DNA of 64,000 nt from Candidatus Gastranaerophilales bacterium (lineage in GTDB: Bacteria > Cyanobacteriota > Vampirovibrionia > Gastranaerophilales > Gastranaerophilaceae): positions 93,533-157,532 of the forward strand of contig CALUPO010000004.1 of the NCBI GenBank assembly GCA_944322675.1, in the 5' to 3' direction. The notes below the pieces were generated by a model that was not told where the DNA came from, did not search any database, and was given only the letters and a program-made list of their open reading frames with translations. How positions within the stretch are numbered: the first letter of the stretch is position 1; each line of letters opens with the position of its first letter. Positions 63,828 through 64,000 of the stretch are shown piece after piece. The translations under genes and the position numbers were made by a program.

Positions 63828-64000
63828 GGCAACCCATACGCAGGTTTGAGTAATAGTCACAGACGAAACGTTGTCAAAGCCTCCTTTTGTTTGAGTGCAC
63901 GAAGTGCACGAGTTAAGGAGGCTGCTCAAGTTGAGTCGTGTGAATATACGAAAACCAAGTGGGTTGTAGCTCCTCTTGTAGACGATGCCTAAAAGGCTGA
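63828..64000 (+). repeat. R1 copy running to the window edge
   Basis: Same body, with an extra GCT in the inner-stem 3' arm (GGAGGCTGCTCAAG); the end hairpin is replaced by other sequence (TAGCTCCTCTTGTAGACGA). Confidence 0.7.

Larger units (their letters stand above)
63090..64000. repeat. R1/R2 repeat array at the window end
   Basis: Contains a truncated R1 end (63097-63150), an inverted R1 edge near 63188, R2 hairpins at 63323 and 63723 (the latter with one mismatch), and two long R1 copies. No credible gene. Confidence 0.8.

Overview
The window is AT-rich bacterial DNA, standard code, most likely from a gut member of the non-photosynthetic cyanobacterial sister group (Gastranaerophilales, 'Melainabacteria'). 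This is inference. Supporting signs are a candidate origin just upstream of dnaN built from TTTTCTACA boxes (close to the cyanobacterial DnaA box), several large proteins sharing an N-terminal '(I/L/T)SFGG'-type signature, very low GC in genes, and GC-richer dispersed hairpin repeats.

Layout. (1) 1-22.5 kb: a phage-derived block, mostly on the + strand. It holds a scaffold-like protein (3850), a portal (4848), a P22-type coat protein (15277), the decayed end of a minor head protein (17755), a propeller-like head-tail protein (18449), a GNAT enzyme (19974) and a large terminase (20526). No tail, lysis, replication or integrase gene is visible. Two toxin-like islands sit inside it: 1-3.75 kb, where modular toxin C-termini alternate with membrane proteins, and 6.67-14.9 kb, where small membrane proteins on the minus strand are each paired with a divergent + strand toxin or toxin remnant. 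Three toxins are alpha/beta-hydrolase (lipase) proteins and one resembles the DUF6973 toxin-associated domain. The toxins end in the same TRE-motif segment that ends the scaffold-like protein. This suggests toxins loaded into a phage-like capsid by scaffold mimicry, and it is the main candidate for an undescribed system.
(2) 22.5-33.4 kb: an HD-domain protein, the adk-map-rsmI run, then four proteins on the minus strand, three of which are related and built of about 34-residue repeats (up to 934 residues).
(3) 33.4-47.8 kb: housekeeping genes (gap, ferritin, TatD-linked radical SAM, glnA, flavodoxin, candidate oriC, dnaN, prfA), separated by arrays of structured repeats, a candidate type I hydrophobic peptide, and a GIY-YIG gene between perfect inverted repeats.
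(4) 47.9-57.6 kb: tmRNA, then tRNA-Lys(CTT), the attachment site of an 8.9-kb integrative element. Its 46-bp att repeats, paired arm-site-like repeats, integrase, excisionase-like protein, primase/helicase, XRE regulator and ORF6N protein are all visible.
(5) 57.7-64 kb: a decaying oxidoreductase cluster (radical SAM, aldo/keto reductase and zinc alcohol dehydrogenase remnants) next to two intact aldo/keto reductases and a TetR regulator with a double palindromic operator, then a secreted propeller protein, an O-acetyltransferase and more structured repeats.

The dispersed repeats (called R1, R2, R3 and R4 below) form a second theme. R1 shows compensatory base changes in at least three stems, disrupts an effector gene, and is amplified in arrays; R4 truncates all three lipase toxins in the same place.
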